A stretch of DNA of 64,000 nucleotides, from the NCBI RefSeq assembly GCF_030406045.1, contig NZ_CP128988.1:1709438-1773437 (forward strand). Direction: 5' to 3'. Of the stretch, positions 53,489 to 62,232 are shown piece after piece. The notes beneath the pieces were generated by a model. It saw nothing but the letters and a program-made list of their open reading frames with translations. It did not search any database and had not been told where the DNA came from. Origin of the DNA: Thiohalobacter sp. IOR34. Its GTDB lineage: Bacteria > Pseudomonadota > Gammaproteobacteria > Thiohalobacterales > Thiohalobacteraceae. A program made the position numbers and the translations under genes. The first letter of the stretch is position 1, and each line of letters begins with the position of its first letter.

Positions 53489-54886
53489 TCAGTGGGCCCC
53501 CTTGCCCAGCAGCACCACCTCCACCGTCTCCAGCAGAATCAGCAGATCGAGCAGCAGACTGTAGTTCTTGACGTAATACAGGTCGTACTGCTGCTTCTCG
53601 AAGGCATCCTCTTCCGAGGAACCGTACTGGTAGCTGATCTGGGCCCAGCCGGTCAGACCCGGCTTGACGCGGTGCCGTTCCTCGAAATAGGGGATGCTCT
53701 TCGCCAGCTGCTCGACGAACTCGGGCCGCTCCGGACGGGGACCGACGAAACTCATCTCCCCCTTGAGGACATTGAACAGCTGCGGCAGCTCATCCAGACG
53801 CACCTTGCGGATCACGGCACCCACCCGGGTCACCCGGTCGTCGTTCTGCTCGGCCCAACGGGCACCATCCTTCTCGGCGTCGACCCGCATGCTGCGGAAC
53901 TTGATGATCCGGAAGGGGCGGCCGTGGGCACCCACCCGCACCTGGCGATAGAGTACCGGTCCCTGGCCGCCGCTCTCGACCAGGATGGCAATCGCCACCA
54001 GGCCCATCAGCGGCAGCATGAAGGGCAGCATCAGCAGGCTCATCAGGATGTCGAAGCCGCGTTTGACGTAGGTGCGGGTGGCCCCCTGGCGGAAACCGTC
54101 CGACAGGTACAGCCAGCTGGGGTCGAGGATATCCAGCTTGATCTTGCCCATCTCCCGTTCGAAGAAGGTGAGCAGGTCGATGACGTCCTTGCCGTTCATC
54201 TTGCAATCGAGCAGCTCCTGCACCGGCAGCGCCCGACGCCGGTCGTCCACGGCCACTACCAGCTCGTCGATGTCGTGCTCGGTGACGTATTCTGACAGCG
54301 GCTGGTCGAGCTCCAGGATCCGCTCCGGCTCCACCACGTCCTTGTCGCCCATCCGCACATAGCCGACGACGCGGATACCGCGCAGATCGCTGCTGCGCCG
54401 GTAGCGGCGGATCATCGCCGCCCGCTCACCGGTACCGAGTATCAGCACCCGTTTCTTCAGGGCCTCCTGGTCGCCGAGGCGCATGAACATCACCCGCAGC
54501 AGCACCGAGCCGATCAACGCCAGCGAATAGGAGATGGCCAGGGCACCGCGGCCCAGATAGAAGCTCGGAGCAATGTAGAAGATCAGGGCCAGGGGGATGA
54601 GGCTGAGGGCCAGACTGGCGATGACCCGCAGCAGGATACCCTCGAAACCGTCGCGGGTGCGCCGCTCGTAGAGGCCCATGCCGGCCATGCTGAGCAGCAG
54701 CGCCAGGGCGTAGACCAGGGCCTTGGGCAGCAGCGGCTGCACCTTCTCGATGGTGGCAGGATCGGCATTCCAGAAGCGGACCTCGACACCGGCGTAGAAG
54801 GCGAGCACGAAGACCACGCCCTCCAGCAGGCCCAGCAGCAGGAAGGCGGTCGGAATATAGTGGCGGAAGATGCGTATCGTGGCCAT
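53489..54886 (-). CDS. EpsB-type initiating sugar transferase (polyprenyl phosphohexose-1-phosphate transferase), XrtA-associated
   Basis: A 465-residue membrane protein. Four to five N-terminal helices precede a Rossmann-like middle ([23 protein letters not shown]). The C-terminal bacterial sugar transferase domain has [70 protein letters not shown] and [20 protein letters not shown]. It places the first sugar-phosphate on undecaprenyl phosphate, thereby starting the exopolysaccharide. The ATG at 54886 is the family-like start; a longer frame upstream begins at TTG. No strong ribosome site is seen. Confidence 0.93.
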   Translation of the reverse strand: MATIRIFRHYIPTAFLLLGLLEGVVFVLAFYAGVEVRFWNADPATIEKVQPLLPKALVYALALLLSMAGMGLYERRTRDGFEGILLRVIASLALSLIPLALIFYIAPSFYLGRGALAISYSLALIGSVLLRVMFMRLGDQEALKKRVLILGTGERAAMIRRYRRSSDLRGIRVVGYVRMGDKDVVEPERILELDQPLSEYVTEHDIDELVVAVDDRRRALPVQELLDCKMNGKDVIDLLTFFEREMGKIKLDILDPSWLYLSDGFRQGATRTYVKRGFDILMSLLMLPFMLPLMGLVAIAILVESGGQGPVLYRQVRVGAHGRPFRIIKFRSMRVDAEKDGARWAEQNDDRVTRVGAVIRKVRLDELPQLFNVLKGEMSFVGPRPERPEFVEQLAKSIPYFEERHRVKPGLTGWAQISYQYGSSEEDAFEKQQYDLYYVKNYSLLLDLLILLETVEVVLLGKGAH

Positions 54887-54969
54887 GCAGTCGTTTTCGG
54901 TGTCCCTGTTCCTGTCTTGGGGCTTGCTGTCCGACCTGGCCCTGATGTGGGTAAGGCGCAAAGCTATTA

Positions 54970-55007
54970 ACCCGGCAACTGAATAGGCCGTGCCAATAAC
55001 ATGTCAA
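54970..55007 (-). promoter_or_regulatory. Probable promoter upstream of the EpsB-type gene, overlapping a repeat core
   Basis: On the minus strand a perfect TTGACA (55002-55007) is followed after 16 bases by TATTCA (54980-54985), about 90 bases before the ATG. The -10 region is part of the 16-base sequence shared with 42386-42401. A TTGGCAC block in the spacer resembles a -24 element but its GC is not at the right distance. Confidence 0.5.
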
Positions 55008-55101
55008 TACTATGGCGCCTGCCACGGCATGAGAAGCCCAGCGGCAAGGATAGCGGCTTTTGCCTACAGGCCGGTTAAGAAAATGCTTACAAGGGGGCGC
55101 A

Positions 55102-55119
55102 TGCCGGTCACGACCGGCA
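55102..55119 (-). other. Tight hairpin after the cyclic-nucleotide-binding gene
   Basis: TGCCGGTC and GACCGGCA (55102-55109, 55112-55119) form an 8-bp stem with a 2-base gap, 8 bases past the stop of the minus-strand gene. There is no T tract, so a terminator role is only possible; the hairpin may protect the 3' end of the message. Confidence 0.4.
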
Positions 55120-55126
55120 GGGGGGC

Positions 55127-55600
55127 TCACAGATGCTGGTCGATGTCGTGGACCTTGAGGCCCCAGGCCAGCAGGGCGAGAACCTTCTTGTTGGTCTGTC
55201 GCAGGCGCTGCACCATCACTGCCATCAACTGACGCAACACGGGGTAGCCGATCTCGGGATGGCGCTCGAAGAAGGCCAACAGGCGATCACCGTCGATCAC
55301 TGCCACCTCCGAGGCCTCCAGGGTGGTCACGGTGGCGGAACGCGGGCCGGCATCGAACAGCACCACCTCGCCGAACACCGCACCCGCCTGGAGGTCGCAG
55401 ACCCCCGGATGAATGTGCCGTCCCGCCTCCAGGTCCAGGTCACCGGTGACCCGCACCGCGCCGGCCAGCAGCACGAACAGCTCGCTGCCCGGCTCGCCCT
55501 CACGGAACAGAACCTGATTGGGCCCATACCGGCGACGCTGCCAGAACTCGCCCTCGGCGAAGGCCGGTTCCTCGAGCAGATCGAGCAACGACTTGACCAT
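55127..55600 (-). CDS. Cyclic nucleotide-binding domain protein without an output domain
   Basis: A 157-residue protein made of one cNMP-binding fold: NQVLFREGEPGSELFVLLAGAVRV, LQAGAVFGEVVLFDAGPRSATVTTLEASEVAVIDGD with the phosphate-binding cassette in FGEVVLF...RSATV, and a C-helix (FFERHPEIGYPVLRQLMAVMVQRLR). It has no DNA-binding HTH, so it must act on a partner. It follows the epimerase gene by 19 bases. It could bind cAMP or c-di-GMP and tune polysaccharide synthesis; that is inference from position. The frame extends 5' of the ATG at 55600 into the epimerase gene. Confidence 0.82.
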   Translation of the reverse strand: MVKSLLDLLEEPAFAEGEFWQRRRYGPNQVLFREGEPGSELFVLLAGAVRVTGDLDLEAGRHIHPGVCDLQAGAVFGEVVLFDAGPRSATVTTLEASEVAVIDGDRLLAFFERHPEIGYPVLRQLMAVMVQRLRQTNKKVLALLAWGLKVHDIDQHL

Positions 55601-55619
55601 CTGGCTGCCGCGACCGGCC

Positions 55620-56627
55620 TCAGACCCGGTGATAGTCGCGGTACCAGTCGACGAAGCGCGCCACCCCCTCCTCCACGGTGGTCGCCGGCTTGTAGCCCAC
55701 GTCGCGTACCAGATCCGACACGTCGGCATAGGTGTCGGGGACGTCACCCGGCTGCAGAGGCAGCATGTTCATCTGCGCCTTGCGGCCCAGACAGTCCTCC
55801 AGCACCTCGATGTAGTGCAGCAGCTCCACCGGCTCGTTGTTGCCGATGTTGTACAGCCGGTAGGGGGCATTGCTGGTGGCCGAATCCGGGGCATCGCTGT
55901 CCCAGTCCGGATTCGGTTCGGGGATGCGGTCCAGCACCCGGATCACGCCCTCGACGATGTCGTCGATGTAGGTGAAGTCACGGCGGTGCCTGCCATAGTT
56001 GAAGACATCGATCGGCTCACCGGCGAGGATCTTGCGGGTGAACAGGAACAGCGCCATGTCCGGCCGCCCCCAGGGTCCATAAACGGTGAAGAAACGCAGA
56101 CCGGTGGTGGGCAGACGGAACAGGTGGCTGTAGGTGTGCGCCATCAGCTCATTGGCCTTCTTGGAGGCGGCATACAGGCTCACTGGATGATCGACGTTGT
56201 GGTGAACCGAGAAGGGCATGCGGGTGTTGGAGCCGTAGACCGAGCTGCTGGAGGCATAGACCAGGTGCTCGACCCCGTTGTGGCGGCATCCCTCGAGGAT
56301 GTTGACGAAGCCGACCAGGTTGGTGTCGACGTAGGCGTGGGGGTTCTCCAGCGAGTAGCGCACCCCCGCCTGGGCGGCCAGATTGACCACCCGCTGCGGC
56401 TCGTGTTCGGCGAAGACCCGCGCCACCCCTTCGCGATCCTCGAGATCGAGTCGCACGTCGCTGTAGCCGGGGTGCTCCAGGGTGCGTGCCAGGCGCGCCT
56501 GCTTCAGGTTGACGTCGTAATAATCATTGAGGTTGTCGATGCCGACCACCTCGTCGCCCCGCTCCAGCAGGCGCAGCGCCAGCGCGGAGCCGATGAAGCC
56601 CGCCGATCCCGTTATCAGAACCTTCAT
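55620..56627 (-). CDS. NAD-dependent sugar epimerase (UDP-glucuronate 4-epimerase-like)
   Basis: A 335-residue SDR enzyme with [63 protein letters not shown], and [11 protein letters not shown] and YAASKKANE (Ser/Tyr-x3-Lys catalytic motif). The DNLNDYYD and [10 protein letters not shown] blocks are typical of UDP-glucuronate 4-epimerases, so the product may be UDP-GalA or an N-acetylated analogue. It follows the UDP-sugar dehydrogenase by 43 bases, which supports use of a uronic acid substrate. Confidence 0.9.
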   Translation of the reverse strand: MKVLITGSAGFIGSALALRLLERGDEVVGIDNLNDYYDVNLKQARLARTLEHPGYSDVRLDLEDREGVARVFAEHEPQRVVNLAAQAGVRYSLENPHAYVDTNLVGFVNILEGCRHNGVEHLVYASSSSVYGSNTRMPFSVHHNVDHPVSLYAASKKANELMAHTYSHLFRLPTTGLRFFTVYGPWGRPDMALFLFTRKILAGEPIDVFNYGRHRRDFTYIDDIVEGVIRVLDRIPEPNPDWDSDAPDSATSNAPYRLYNIGNNEPVELLHYIEVLEDCLGRKAQMNMLPLQPGDVPDTYADVSDLVRDVGYKPATTVEEGVARFVDWYRDYHRV

Positions 56628-56670
56628 TTACGTTTCCCTTCCCGTCTCAGTCGTTTTGATCTTGCAGGTC

Positions 56671-57948
56671 TCAGAGCCGCTCGTCGACCTGGTCGGCGGG
56701 CAGCAGGTATTTCACATCGAACAGCACGGAGCCCGGCTTGCCGAGGGCGCGGATGCCCGCCACCCCCATGTCCGCGAACTGCCGGTGCGCCACGGCCAGG
56801 ATGATGGCGTCATAGCGCCCCGGCTCGGGCTCGGCCAGCGGACGGATGCCGTACTCCGCCTGCGCCTCCTCGGCATCGACCCAGGGATCGTAGACCTCGA
56901 CATTGGCGTGGTAACCGCGCAGTTCCTCGATCACGTCCACCACCCGGGTATTGCGCAGATCCGGGCAGTTCTCCTTGAAGGTCAGGCCCAGCACCAGGAC
57001 ATTGGCGTCGGCGACCGGCAGGCGGCGGCGGGTCATCAGCTTCACCACCCGCTCGGCGACGTGCGCGCCCATGCCGTCGTTGATGCGCCGCCCGGCGAGG
57101 ATCACTTCCGGGTGATAGCCGATCTCCTGGGCCTTGTGGGTCAGGTAATAGGGGTCGACGCCAATGCAGTGCCCGCCGACCAGCCCGGGACGGAAGGGCA
57201 GAAAATTCCATTTGGTGCCGGCCGCCTTCAACACCTCCTCGGTATCGATGCCCAGGCGGTCGAAGATCAGCGCCAGTTCGTTGACCAGGGCGATGTTGAC
57301 GTCGCGCTGGGTGTTCTCGATCACCTTGGCCGCCTCGGCGACACGGATGCTGCTCGCCTTGTGGGTGCCGGCCGTGATCACCCGCTGGTAGAGGGCATCG
57401 ACGAAGTCCGCCGTCTCCGCTGTCGAGCCGGAAGTCACCTTGAGGATATTGGTCACCCGGTGCGCCTTGTCGCCCGGATTGATGCGCTCCGGGCTGTAGC
57501 CGACGAAGAAGTCGCGGTTGTACACCAGCCCCGACTCGGCCTCCATGATCGGCACACAGACCTCCTCGGTGGCCCCGGGATAGACGGTCGACTCGAAGAT
57601 CGCCACGTCACCGGGTGCCAGTACCTGGCCGATGGTCCGGCTGGCGCTCTCCAGTGGCCGCAGATCGGGGCGGCGGGCCTTGTCGATGGGTGTCGGCACG
57701 GTGGCGATATAGACATTGCAGTCGGCGATATCCCCACGCTGGTCGCTGAACCGGAGATGGCGGGCTGCCGCCAGCTCGGCCTCGCTCACTTCCAGGGTAC
57801 TGTCACGTCCGGCCCTGAGTTCGGCAATCCGCGCCGGATTGACGTCGAAGCCCACGGTGGGCAACTGGCGGCCGAATTCCACGGCCAGGGGCAGACCGAC
57901 ATAACCCAGGCCGACGATGGCGATCCTGGCATCCTCTGGTTTCAACAT
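56671..57948 (-). CDS. tviB: Nucleotide-sugar dehydrogenase, TviB/WbpO-like
   Basis: A 425-residue enzyme of the UDP-sugar 6-dehydrogenase family. [19 protein letters not shown] is the NAD loop, [13 protein letters not shown] and [10 protein letters not shown] the central features, and [27 protein letters not shown] carries the catalytic Cys. The [23 protein letters not shown] pattern favours the Vi-antigen type (UDP-GlcNAc to UDP-GlcNAc-uronate). It supplies an acidic sugar for the polysaccharide. No other enzyme of uronic acid synthesis is visible in the window except the neighbouring epimerase. Confidence 0.9.
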   Translation of the reverse strand: MLKPEDARIAIVGLGYVGLPLAVEFGRQLPTVGFDVNPARIAELRAGRDSTLEVSEAELAAARHLRFSDQRGDIADCNVYIATVPTPIDKARRPDLRPLESASRTIGQVLAPGDVAIFESTVYPGATEEVCVPIMEAESGLVYNRDFFVGYSPERINPGDKAHRVTNILKVTSGSTAETADFVDALYQRVITAGTHKASSIRVAEAAKVIENTQRDVNIALVNELALIFDRLGIDTEEVLKAAGTKWNFLPFRPGLVGGHCIGVDPYYLTHKAQEIGYHPEVILAGRRINDGMGAHVAERVVKLMTRRRLPVADANVLVLGLTFKENCPDLRNTRVVDVIEELRGYHANVEVYDPWVDAEEAQAEYGIRPLAEPEPGRYDAIILAVAHRQFADMGVAGIRALGKPGSVLFDVKYLLPADQVDERL

Positions 57949-58023
57949 GGATTCAGCTCTTCCTTATTCAATGCGCCAACTGTCCCTCACCATAGCGACC
58001 GGCCGCCCGCTCGCTGAAATCGT

Positions 58024-58758
58024 TCAGTTCCCAGAAACGCCGGTCTCCAGCCGGCGCCACAGGCAGGACCCGCCGGCCGCCTTATCCAGGGCCTCCAGCC
58101 GTGCCTCGTGGGCCGCCAGCTCATCGCCGTCGGGACGCAGTACCGGCAGCGGCGGCCGCGCCGGATCCAGGCGGCGGATCGCCTGACCCCGTTCCTGGCC
58201 GCCCGCCTCGCCGGTTGAAGCGTCCAGCGACAACGCCACCTGGCCGCCGGTCATGCACAGGTAGACATCGGCCAGGATCTCGGCGTCGAGCAGCGCCCCA
58301 TGCAGCTCGCGGTTGGAATTGTCCACCGCATAGCGGCGACACAGGGCATCGAGGTTGTTCTTCTGCCCCGGATGCAGACGCCGCGCCAGCGCCAGGGTAT
58401 CGAGCACGCCACAATGGTCCTCGACCGTCCCCCAGTCGCCGCCCAGCCGCTGCAGCTCGCTGTTCAGAAAGCCGACATCGAAGGGGGCATTGTGGATCAC
58501 CAGTTCGGCGCCACGCACGAAGTCGATGAAGTCCTCGACGATGTCCGCAAAACGCGGCTTGTCGGCGAGGAAGGCATTGGTGATGCCATGTACCTCGACG
58601 GCACCCTCGTCAATCTCACGGTCCGGCTGCAGATACTGGTGAAAGGTCCGCCCGCTGAGGCGCCGGTTGACCAGCTCGACGCAGCCGATCTCGATGATCC
58701 GGTGTCCCTGGGCCGGCTCCAGGCCGGTGGTCTCGGTATCCAGCACGATCTGTCGCAT
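58024..58758 (-). CDS. dnaQ: DNA polymerase III epsilon subunit (proofreading exonuclease)
   Basis: A 244-residue protein with the ExoI motif LDTETTG (Asp7, Glu9), the ExoII region HNAPFDVGFLNSEL, and the ExoIII-epsilon motif HGALLDAEILADVY. The C-terminal region after GGQ is variable and is expected to contact the alpha subunit. It removes mispaired 3' nucleotides during replication. GAGGAGG precedes the ATG at 58758. It follows rnhA by 19 bases, the order known from enterobacteria. Confidence 0.95.
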   Translation of the reverse strand: MRQIVLDTETTGLEPAQGHRIIEIGCVELVNRRLSGRTFHQYLQPDREIDEGAVEVHGITNAFLADKPRFADIVEDFIDFVRGAELVIHNAPFDVGFLNSELQRLGGDWGTVEDHCGVLDTLALARRLHPGQKNNLDALCRRYAVDNSNRELHGALLDAEILADVYLCMTGGQVALSLDASTGEAGGQERGQAIRRLDPARPPLPVLRPDGDELAAHEARLEALDKAAGGSCLWRRLETGVSGN

Positions 58759-58777
58759 GTATCCTCCTCGGCCGTTC

Positions 58778-59224
58778 CTAGCCCCGCAGCAGTTCGTCGA
58801 TGCCGCGGTTGGCAAGCTGATCGGCGCGTTCGTTCTCCGGATGGCCGGCATGGCCCTTCACCCAGTGCCACTGCACCCGGTGCCGGGATGCCAGTTCGTC
58901 CAGGCGCCGCCAGAGATCGGCATTCTTCACCGGCTGGCGCGACGCGGTCTTCCAGTTGCGCTTTTTCCAGTTGGGCAGCCACTCGGTGATGCCCTTCTGC
59001 ACATACTTCGAATCCGTGGTCAACCGCACCGGGCAGGCCCGCTTCAGTGCCTCCAGCCCGCGGATGGCCGCGATCAGCTCCATGCGGTTGTTGGTGGTAT
59101 CGGCCTCGGCGCCATACAGCTCCTTCTCATGGCCGTCGTAGCGCAACACCACGCCCCAGCCACCCGGCCCGGGATTGCCCCGGCAGGCACCGTCGGTAAA
59201 GATCTCCACCACCTTGTCCTTCAA
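58778..59224 (-). CDS. rnhA: Ribonuclease HI
   Basis: A 148-residue enzyme with the four acidic catalytic residues: Asp in [16 protein letters not shown], Glu in [10 protein letters not shown], Asp in [11 protein letters not shown] and Asp in [13 protein letters not shown]. It cuts RNA in RNA-DNA hybrids. The start is TTG at 59224, overlapping the upstream stop (TTGA), with GAGGAG about 6 bases upstream. Continuing the frame upstream would give residues unlike any RNase H. Confidence 0.95.
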   Translation of the reverse strand: MKDKVVEIFTDGACRGNPGPGGWGVVLRYDGHEKELYGAEADTTNNRMELIAAIRGLEALKRACPVRLTTDSKYVQKGITEWLPNWKKRNWKTASRQPVKNADLWRRLDELASRHRVQWHWVKGHAGHPENERADQLANRGIDELLRG

Positions 59225-59946
59225 CGCGGACTCCTCTGTGTCGGTTCGATCACGCCCGGTGACAGCAGGCTGCGCCGCGGCCGCCAACGCGGCCGCAGCG
59301 GCGTCATGCCGATCACCCGCTTGCGCGCCAGCAGCAGGTAGGCCGCCGCCGGCAATGGCCAGCCACGGGCCGCCAGTCGCTCCAGGAAACGACCATGGCG
59401 CAGCAGCACGGGATGCTGCAGCGGCGGCTGGAAGCACAGTGGCCGCACCTCCAGGGTGTCGAAGCCGAGCAGCGCCAGCCAGTCACGCAATCGGCCGACA
59501 CCGATGAAGCGGCCGCACCAGGGGGCGGAACCACGCCAGCCACCGAACAGCCGCCGCAGCCCCCAGCTTCCCAGCGGATTGAAGCCAAGGATCAGCACAT
59601 GCCCTTCGGGGATCAGACAACGGTCGACCTCGCGCAGCACCTGGTGGGGATCCGCCGAGAGTTCCAGCACATGCGGCAGAACGATGGCATCCAGACTGTC
59701 GGACAGCAGGGGCAGCTGCTCCGGGCGCCCCACCAGACCGCAAGGGCCATCGCTGTCGACGGAATGGCCCAGCCGGATCCGGTGGGGGATCCGGCTGGCA
59801 TCGAGCGGATCGGCCGCCCAAGGGGCATTGACCAGCAGCAGATGGTAACCGAACAGGGTGAGGAGACACTCGCGCAGGGCGGCCAGTTCCTCGGCCTCCA
59901 GGGCCTGACCGAGCGGTGTGCTGTACCACTGGCGCATTTCCTGCAT
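59221..59946 (-). CDS. yafS: SAM-dependent methyltransferase, YafS-like
   Basis: A 241-residue class I methyltransferase-like protein with [55 protein letters not shown], the region that follows motif I in such enzymes. The motif I glycines are degraded. The position, directly upstream of rnhA-dnaQ with mltD divergent, is that of yafS in E. coli, whose substrate is unknown. The ATG at 59946 is chosen; the frame extends to 60033. Confidence 0.82.
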   Translation of the reverse strand: MQEMRQWYSTPLGQALEAEELAALRECLLTLFGYHLLLVNAPWAADPLDASRIPHRIRLGHSVDSDGPCGLVGRPEQLPLLSDSLDAIVLPHVLELSADPHQVLREVDRCLIPEGHVLILGFNPLGSWGLRRLFGGWRGSAPWCGRFIGVGRLRDWLALLGFDTLEVRPLCFQPPLQHPVLLRHGRFLERLAARGWPLPAAAYLLLARKRVIGMTPLRPRWRPRRSLLSPGVIEPTQRSPR

Positions 59947-60112
59947 CACGTCACCCTGACAGGCGCTTGCACCCGGGGCTGAACTTCGCCTCCTCATGGG
60001 CTGGCCATGATACCTGAAAGCCGGCACCGGCACCCGGCTTGTGACAGCCTCGGTTGACCCTGTCGAAAGGAGCTGTCAGGATCACGCCGATCCTCCCCGG
60101 GCTGGACCAACA
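59947..60112. promoter_or_regulatory. Divergent yafS-mltD intergenic region
   Basis: These 166 bases separate the two divergent genes and presumably contain both promoters. I could not identify a convincing -35/-10 pair. In many gammaproteobacteria gloB lies between these genes; it is missing here. Confidence 0.35.
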
Positions 60113-61771
60113 ATGACAAGAACCTCATTGATAAACAATGTGATTTTACTGGCCGCCGGTTGTCTGCTGCTGGCCGGCTGCCCGTTGCGCGAACCGTCGG
60201 TGGAAACGCCATCCCCGCTGCTGGCCACTGCGTCGACCACGATCCCGGCCCCCGTCGGGCAGCCGCCCGAGGAGAACATCAGCCCCCAGCGCCCGGCCTC
60301 AGCGCCACCCCCATCTGCCGGGACCATGACGGACGACGGGAGTCCGACGGGCGGGCCGGCCGCGAAGGATCTCTGGACGTCGATGCGCACCGGCTTCGCC
60401 CTGCCGCTGGAGGACCAGCCCCGGATCCAGGCCCACCTGCGCTGGTTCCAGCGTCATCCCGATTACCTCCCCCGGGTGCTGAATCGAGGCCGCCCCTACC
60501 TTGGCTGGATCCTGCGGGAGGTGCAGCGTCGTGACATGCCGACCGAGATCGCCCTGCTGCCCATCGTGGAGAGCGGCTTCAACCCCTTCGCCTATTCCCA
60601 TGGCCGCGCCGCCGGCCTCTGGCAGTTCATCCCTGCCACCGGCCGGCGTTTCGGGCTGAAGCAGAACTGGTGGTACGACGGCCGGCGCGACCTGATCGAC
60701 TCGACCCGCGCCGCCCTCGACTACCTCGACTACCTGCACGACCATCTGGACGGCGACTGGATGCTGGCCCTGGCCGCCTACAATTCCGGCGAAGGAACCG
60801 TGGCCCGCGCGCTGCGCCGCAACCGCAAGGCCGGCAAGGCGACCGATTTCTGGTCGCTGCAGCTGCCGAGCGAGACCCGCGACTACGTGCCCAAGCTGCT
60901 CGCCCTGCGGCAACTGGTCGAATCGCCCGATCGCTTCGGCCTGGAACTGCCGCCGCTGGAGGCCGCCCCGCAACTGGTCGAGGTCGAGACCGGAGGACAG
61001 ATCGATCTGGCCCTGGCCGCCGAGCTGGCGGGCATCGACCTGGACCGGCTGTACCGCCTCAACCCCGGCTTCAACCGCTGGGCCACCGACCCCGAGGGTC
61101 CCCACCGCCTGGCCCTGCCGGTGGAGAACGCCGAAGACTTCCGCACCGCCCTGGCAGCCCTGCCGGCAGATCGCCGTATCCGCTGGTCGCGTCACCAGGT
61201 CGCCCGCGGTGAGACCCTGAGCCATATCGCCCGCCGCTATCACACCACGGCGGCCCTGCTCAGCGAGGTCAACGCGCTGAGCGGCCATCGCATCCGCGCC
61301 GGCCAGCACCTGCTGATCCCGCTGGCCCAGCGCAGGCTCAGTGACTACCGGCTGAGCGCAGCCGGCCGCCAACAGGCCCTGCAGGCCCGCAGCCGCCAGG
61401 GACAGCGGCAGACCCACCGGGTGCGCCCCGGCGATACCCTCTGGGATCTGTCCCGCAAGTACCGCGTCGGCGTGCGCCAGCTCGCGGCCTGGAATGGCAT
61501 GGCACCCGGCGACACCCTGCGTGTGGGGCAGAAACTGGTGGTCTGGACCCGCCACGCCGCCCCATCCACCGCCCGGCATCCCGGCCAGGCCCTGCAGCGC
61601 ATCAGCTACCGGGTGCGCAAGGGGGATTCCCTGGCCCGCATCTCGCAGCGCTTCCGCATCTCCATCGCCGACCTGCGCCGCTGGAACAAGCTCGGCGGCC
61701 AGAAATACCTGCAACCTGGTCAGCGCCTGACCCTCTACATCGACGTCACCCGCCAATCCGGCAGCAGCTGA
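60113..61771 (+). CDS. mltD: Membrane-bound lytic transglycosylase D with three LysM repeats
   Basis: A 552-residue lipoprotein (lipobox LLLAGC, Cys23). An SLT domain follows, with IALLPIVESGFNPFAYS (catalytic Glu153), GLWQFIPATGRRFGLKQNWWYDGRRD and ALAAYNSGEGTVARAL. Then come three LysM repeats at about 360-410, 425-475 and 500-548 (HQVARGETLSHIARRY, HRVRPGDTLWDLSRKY, YRVRKGDSLARISQRF). It cleaves peptidoglycan glycan strands from the outer membrane inner face. E. coli MltD has two LysM repeats, so there is one more here. The ATG at 60113 has a weak ribosome site. Confidence 0.94.
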   Translation: MTRTSLINNVILLAAGCLLLAGCPLREPSVETPSPLLATASTTIPAPVGQPPEENISPQRPASAPPPSAGTMTDDGSPTGGPAAKDLWTSMRTGFALPLEDQPRIQAHLRWFQRHPDYLPRVLNRGRPYLGWILREVQRRDMPTEIALLPIVESGFNPFAYSHGRAAGLWQFIPATGRRFGLKQNWWYDGRRDLIDSTRAALDYLDYLHDHLDGDWMLALAAYNSGEGTVARALRRNRKAGKATDFWSLQLPSETRDYVPKLLALRQLVESPDRFGLELPPLEAAPQLVEVETGGQIDLALAAELAGIDLDRLYRLNPGFNRWATDPEGPHRLALPVENAEDFRTALAALPADRRIRWSRHQVARGETLSHIARRYHTTAALLSEVNALSGHRIRAGQHLLIPLAQRRLSDYRLSAAGRQQALQARSRQGQRQTHRVRPGDTLWDLSRKYRVGVRQLAAWNGMAPGDTLRVGQKLVVWTRHAAPSTARHPGQALQRISYRVRKGDSLARISQRFRISIADLRRWNKLGGQKYLQPGQRLTLYIDVTRQSGSS

Positions 61772-61799
61772 ACGGCGTCGTCACCCGTCCCGGCCGGGC

Positions 61800-62090
61800 G
61801 AGCCCGCATATTCCACCAAGGCGGCCTTGAATGCGGAATTTTTCCGGTAGTTATCAAGGCAGTAATTCCCCATGCGAGCAATTGTGCCCTGTTACAGTTT
61901 GTGCCTGTTCGATTGACTCCGGATATCGCGGCCTGGAGGCCGCTCCTACAACATAATATTGTGCCGCCACGCCCCGTAGGAGCGGCCTCCAGGCCGCGAT
62001 TGGACAATATCCGCGGGCGCGCATGATCGGCCAGCCTGCTTTGCCAGCTTCGCCCTGAGCATCGAATCCTTGGTGCAATATCCGGGCTAG
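61800..62090 (-). mobile_element. MITE-like element, copy 2, with nested REP dyad
   Basis: The element is in reverse orientation relative to copy 1. Ends are GCCCGCATATTCCACCAAG (left, one base changed) and CTTGGTGCAATATCCGGGC (right). Parts of the interior (CAGGCACAAACTGTAAC against AGGCACAAACCGTAAC) match copy 1, and a REP inverted repeat has been inserted at about 61925-62000. It encodes no transposase. It lies 29 bases past the mltD stop. Confidence 0.8.
61925..62000. repeat. REP-type inverted repeat, copy 2
   Basis: Arms at 61925-61949 and 61976-62000 (25 bases each, perfect inverted repeat) equal those of copy 1, with a 26-base spacer that partly matches (GTGCCGCCACGCCCC). Its location within the MITE interior is explained by insertion after the element formed. 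Confidence 0.9.
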
Positions 62091-62162
62091 GTACAACCGG
62101 TGGAAGGGTCTGAGCGCGACCGAAGGCGATTGGACGATGCCGCCGCAATCGCCTTCGAAACG

Positions 62163-62197
62163 AAAAAAACCGCCGACCGGTCAACCCGTTCGGCGGT
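62163..62197 (-). terminator. Rho-independent terminator of the tandem sorting-signal gene pair
   Basis: On the minus strand an 8-bp stem ACCGCCGA / TCGGCGGT (62190-62197 with 62169-62176) with a 13-base loop is followed by seven T residues. It lies about 35 bases past the stop at 62233. A second stem (62121-62131 with 62147-62157) follows without a T tract. Confidence 0.88.
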
Positions 62198-62232
62198 GTA
62201 GGGTGGGGAGCCGCTGTAGCCGGCGCGGTCGC

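Noticed and set aside
54970-55007. Possible sigma-54 promoter of the EpsB-type gene (TTGGCACGG...)
   Set aside because: The TGGCAC block is present, but the GC at the -12 position is not 10 bases from GG. A sigma-70-like TTGACA/TATTCA pair explains the region better.
61854-62096. Small open frames inside the MITE-like elements (ARILHQGFDAQGEAGKA-type peptides)
   Set aside because: They are translations of the terminal region of the repeat. The same peptide appears in both copies because the DNA is repeated. No start or ribosome site supports expression.
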